This document shows positions 60,189-64,000 of a stretch of DNA of 64,000 nucleotides, one piece after another. The notes below the pieces were generated by a model. That model saw only the letters and a list, made by a program, of their open reading frames with translations, did no database searches and was not told where the DNA came from. The translations under genes were made by a program, and so were the position numbers. Source of the stretch: Drosophila persimilis (taxonomy: Eukaryota; Arthropoda; Insecta; Diptera; Drosophilidae); NCBI RefSeq assembly GCF_003286085.1, contig NW_020825288.1:26102001-26166000 (forward strand), read 5' to 3'. Position 1 is the stretch's first letter, and every line of letters begins with the position of its first letter.

Positions 60189-63100
60189 TGTTATCCTCCG
60201 TATTTTAAAGTCTACAAGTCTGGAGCTGGAGCGTTCATCCTTGCTTAAATTACGACCTTAGTCGCACAGAGCGAATTGTGATGTAATTTCCAATGAAGAT
60301 TTTCCGCAAGTAGAGTGAGAGGCGACGTTATCCAGGCAACGGAACTGCTTGCAGCTCATTTCCCGGCCGGGCACCCTGTGCCAACATACGGTTGAATCCC
60401 CGCCACTTTATTACCTAGACGCCCCATTCGGAGCCGGCAGTAAGGCACTCACGATGGGTGTGCATTAGGAGAACGAACGCGGAAGCGGATGCAAGTACCC
60501 CACTCACGATAAGTGCCTTTGTGGATAAGTGCAGTCCGTCGCCGAGATCGTTCTCGTGCCCGTCCCTGGAGCTGCATTGGCACCAGGAGTCAAATACGAA
60601 ATTAATTTCCAGCAATTGTTCGACACAGCAAGCAGTAATAACAAAGACCAAGACTAGGAGTGTGACGACGGGGACGGGGACGGGGACGAGGACGGATACG
60701 GCGAACCAGAGACCAGGCTGTGCTGCACGACAAACTCGAAATTTCAGCGCAGAATTATTCTTGGCAATTTGTCTCCTCCAATGGTAGCGGCCCTTGGGAC
60801 GGGGAGGGGGTCCCGTGGTACCGGTATGACGTTTATTGCTGCAGAAATAATGAAGTGAACGCTAAGTAATTTATGAAGGCAATTATTAAATGAAATTCGA
60901 TTCGACTCGTCGGCCGCTTGAACTTAGGAGAGCCGATCATTTCGCGGCCACACGATGTGGAAAAAAAGTGCCATTTCAGATGAAGGTATTTGGCATATTT
61001 ATATTCGATTATATCCGCCTCTCAAAGGCACTATGGGAGTTTCTATACACACCTTCTCGGCAAGCCCGTCTCAATCTGATGACGATAAACAATTCCGCAC
61101 CACATAAATCTGCGTGCCCGTCTTGTTGCCATTTGGCGCGGACGAGTACGAGTATTTCCGTCAAGGCGACACAATATCCAGTTGTCCTCTTCTGGGGTGT
61201 TGTTCGGCTGGCGCTTTTTGCTTTGACGCCTAAAGTTATCGCGTGGAAAGACTCGGGCTGAACAAAGGGCGGAACAGCGCGGCTGGAACAACCACTGTCA
61301 CCATCGTGCAACGTGCATGCCCGCAGAAGCGGGGCACCCTAAAAGACGGCTACCACATAAAGGCACAAAAAGCGACCACCACTGGAGTGAAGTGAATTGC
61401 CACTTCTTGCTGCCACTTGCCGTGGCAAAGAGGTTCCCGTCTCCCGGTTCCCGGTCCCGGTTCCCGTCCCGCGACCAGTTCCGCGCCGTCCCAGCACGGC
61501 ACTGTCCCCCGGGCCAATTGCAAGGACTACAAATGACTGCAAATGAGGAGCTGGGTTGCACGATAATGCTTGCGTAAGTGTTGCAGTTGTCGGGTGCAGG
61601 CTCCAGCGCGGACTCGTCCCCGTCCACTGGCCCAACCGGATAAGGAAAAGGAGAAGGAGGAGCAGAAGGAGCAGAAGGAGGCAAAGGCAAAAGTAGCAGA
61701 GACAAAGCTCCGCTCCGTATCTGGTTTTTGTGCTGGTGCTGCATGTGCGGTTCGTGACTGGCGTATTTCTCGCTCTGAGCTCCTGAATATCTGTTCTGTA
61801 TGGGTTTTTTATGCCCATTAACGCCTCTCAAGGACGGCTGAAAGGGAAGCGCTAAAACAGTTTTATGTGTTTAAGGAAATGCGGCCATATGCTCGGCGGT
61901 GACAACTCCGCGACGCGGATGCGGATGCCGTCGACTATACAGACACGGACTCTCGCCCGGGGCAGGACGCAAGAGGCGCGAGGCGCGAGACGCGAGACGC
62001 GGTGCCCTGCCATGCACATGCACCCCGCTAAACTCGAGCGGTAATCAGACAACTGGCGAACTTGGCCAACTGTAGCGGCGCTGGGACCGTCTGTTTTGTG
62101 CATTTTATGGCGACTTCACACAGAACACGATGCACATCTCCACATCCGGCTGACAGGCCCCACTGGATCCTCATTTTGTGCCTTGAATTCCTTCAAGCAA
62201 TGTGCGCGCCCGCATTCCGAGGCCGGCTGTCTTGCCAGCGCCTTTGAGTCCAGCCCAAGGCAGCGCCTCTGATACCTCCTTCTCCAATTCCGCCTAGGAA
62301 AGCGTTTGACATCGCTTCAGAAACTTTCAGCCAGCGATTTGTAATCCTCGTACCATCATGCCACACTCGACTCACAGTTTTCATCAGACTGTAGCATCCG
62401 CTCAAGAAGAATCTATCAACTTTATCGCAGTTATTATACTTTAAACCTAATGTTAACTTATTCAGAATCTAAATAAGTTGTAGTTAATTTAGTGGTGAGA
62501 TGGCCAGAGAAAAAAGGACGTGTTCCCCATACACATCAAAGAAAGCAAGGACTATTTTGAGACGGTTCAAAAGGCGGTTCAGCCTTTTGGCTGTGGGAAG
62601 CGCCAAAATTGATGTCGCCCTAATTGCTGGAGCCGAGCTCAAAGTAAACACAGGACAGGACATGGGATGGAGAAACCGCTCATCACTCATCATGCATCGT
62701 GTCTTGGTCAGCCCTTCGGCACCGCTGACGCCGTCATCGTCATCATCATCGTGAAGTCCCAGGGCAACCGACCCAACACTCGGCACCCCCTGAGTGGCAT
62801 TGACGACTGCAGCGTCAAAGGCAACACTGCGGATGCCAAAAACATTATTTGCAAACTAACGACATCTTGTGGATGCGCCTTTATGAAGCACTGGCCCGGC
62901 ATGTGTGCAGATGCGGGCGTGCATTTGATGACATCGTGAGCCACTGAAGCCAGAGAGTGTCTGCGCCATGGCTGAAACATCATCAGCCATCATCGACAGC
63001 TCTATCATAACGCCAGAAGCAGATGCATCCACCGAAGTGCCAGAGCATGACAACAACACCCACTCACTTTATATAAATCACATTCTTACCCACCGCGCCG

Positions 63101-64000
63101 CACAAGGTCCCTGCCCCGATCCGATGGCAGCACCCGAGCTCGTCCTGATGTGGGTGGCATCCATCCAAGTAGATAGTCTAAAACGAGAACTCAGTTCGTA
63201 TTCATAGTATTTCTTGCTCTTGGCATAGCCAGCAATCTCAACGAAAGGAAAATCAATGCTCTGTCCATTAGATTCAAAAATGTATACGAGAATAACCAAC
63301 ATGCTCCTACTCGAACATATATTTGATACGTAATTCATTTTTTGATGGATTTGGAAAGAGTTTCCGGAGAGGGGGTACTGGAGCGCAGGTTCGGGTGATG
63401 AAATATTACTAAATACGACTGCATTCAAGAATGGTCTTATGATTAGTTGCGACTTTCCTACTCTTGCTGGCGTCACTGCCACTGCAGCGTTATCCCAGTG
63501 CACACGTGGCGCTAATTGCTAGCCCAGAGATATGTACATTCATATGTATGTGCGAGTCCCCCACATAGCAGAAGCAGTAGCATCATCCATACCCAGCCAG
63601 GTGCGAAAGCCAACGGCCTCAGAGCTCGCTCGCAGCGGTCTTGGGTGCCAGCACCTTGGGTCACAGGGCGGGTGATGGCGGAGTGGAAAAAAGGTCCTTC
63701 AAAGCATTTTTGCATATGCAAACGAATATTTTTAGCCATTTTTAGCGGTTGCAACGCTGCGCATTTGCTCTCACGCCCCTGGCCCCTGGCGCCCGGCCCC
63801 TGGCCCCTTGTTTGTGTTCAGTGTTTATCGGAGCGAAAACTTCAGCATGTAAATGACTATTTTCTCACGGGGGAATGTTTTGGGTGAAGGTGCCAGGTCC
63901 TCCCAAATTGCCGCCTGTCCCGCTCGTGAAGTGCGCATACATTTTGTAATTTATTAAGGTTTCGCTCTGAACGAATCCACGACGCGACGTGCCAGCTCAT
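60189..64000. other. Non-coding tail of the window
   Basis: No supported gene. GGGGAC units occur at 60663-60692, CGAGACG-type units at 61970-61999 and CCCCTGGC units at 63775-63808. A frame from about 61531 in a good start context ends at a GTAAGT donor (61576), but nothing further supports it. Overlapping long frames at 61298-61831 on the minus strand lie over repeats. Confidence 0.5.

Noticed and set aside
61298-61831. 177- and 159-codon overlapping minus-strand frames
   Set aside because: They lie over GGAGCAGAAG-type and GGTTCCCGG-type repeats and translate into leucine or arginine runs without a domain.

Overview
This is animal nuclear DNA, almost certainly from a Drosophila. The reasons are short (55-75 bp) introns alongside kilobase-long ones, two enzymes with fly-like protein sequence, TATA/initiator promoters, CAG-type microsatellites and a dispersed 0.3-0.8 kb repeat. 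The repeat and the many TACATATGTA-type runs make me favour the obscura group, but I could not run a search. The window is gene-poor: three genes are well supported and most of the rest is intergenic or long-intron sequence.

Layout. 3618-5333 (minus): an eight-exon alpha-galactosidase / alpha-N-acetylgalactosaminidase (GH27), rebuilt here as 424 residues with both catalytic aspartates. 27184-27851 (plus): a two-exon, TATA-driven secreted protein of 202 residues with a Thr/Ser/Pro-rich mucin-like tail; I do not recognise it. 35405-40297 (minus): glutamine:fructose-6-phosphate aminotransferase, most like Gfat1. Its coding frame starts in an exon holding only 7 coding bases, and two in-frame microexons (27 and 24 nt) sit in the linker between the glutaminase and isomerase domains, allowing 677, 685, 686 or 694 residues.

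Less certain. A plus-strand exon at 33556-33613 encodes a signal peptide and ends at a GTAAGT donor. It is phase-compatible with an exon at 42327-42369 that has a strong acceptor. If real, this is the start of a secreted or membrane protein gene with Gfat1 nested on the opposite strand in its 8.7 kb first coding intron, and the gene probably runs past the end of the window. A tiny two-exon reading frame (32 residues) lies at 11879-12032.

Repeats. Five clear copies of one dispersed family lie at 18985, 29688, 45221, 50142 and 59955, in both orientations, with an inverted TATACCCGAT / ATCGGGTATA pair near the ends. Simple repeats are scattered throughout. I saw no tRNA, rRNA, CRISPR array, prokaryotic feature or intact transposon coding region.

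Function. The two enzymes share no operon-like logic. Gfat catalyses the first committed step to UDP-GlcNAc, used for chitin and glycosylation, and the GH27 enzyme removes terminal alpha-galactosyl or alpha-GalNAc groups from glycans. Their proximity is probably incidental.
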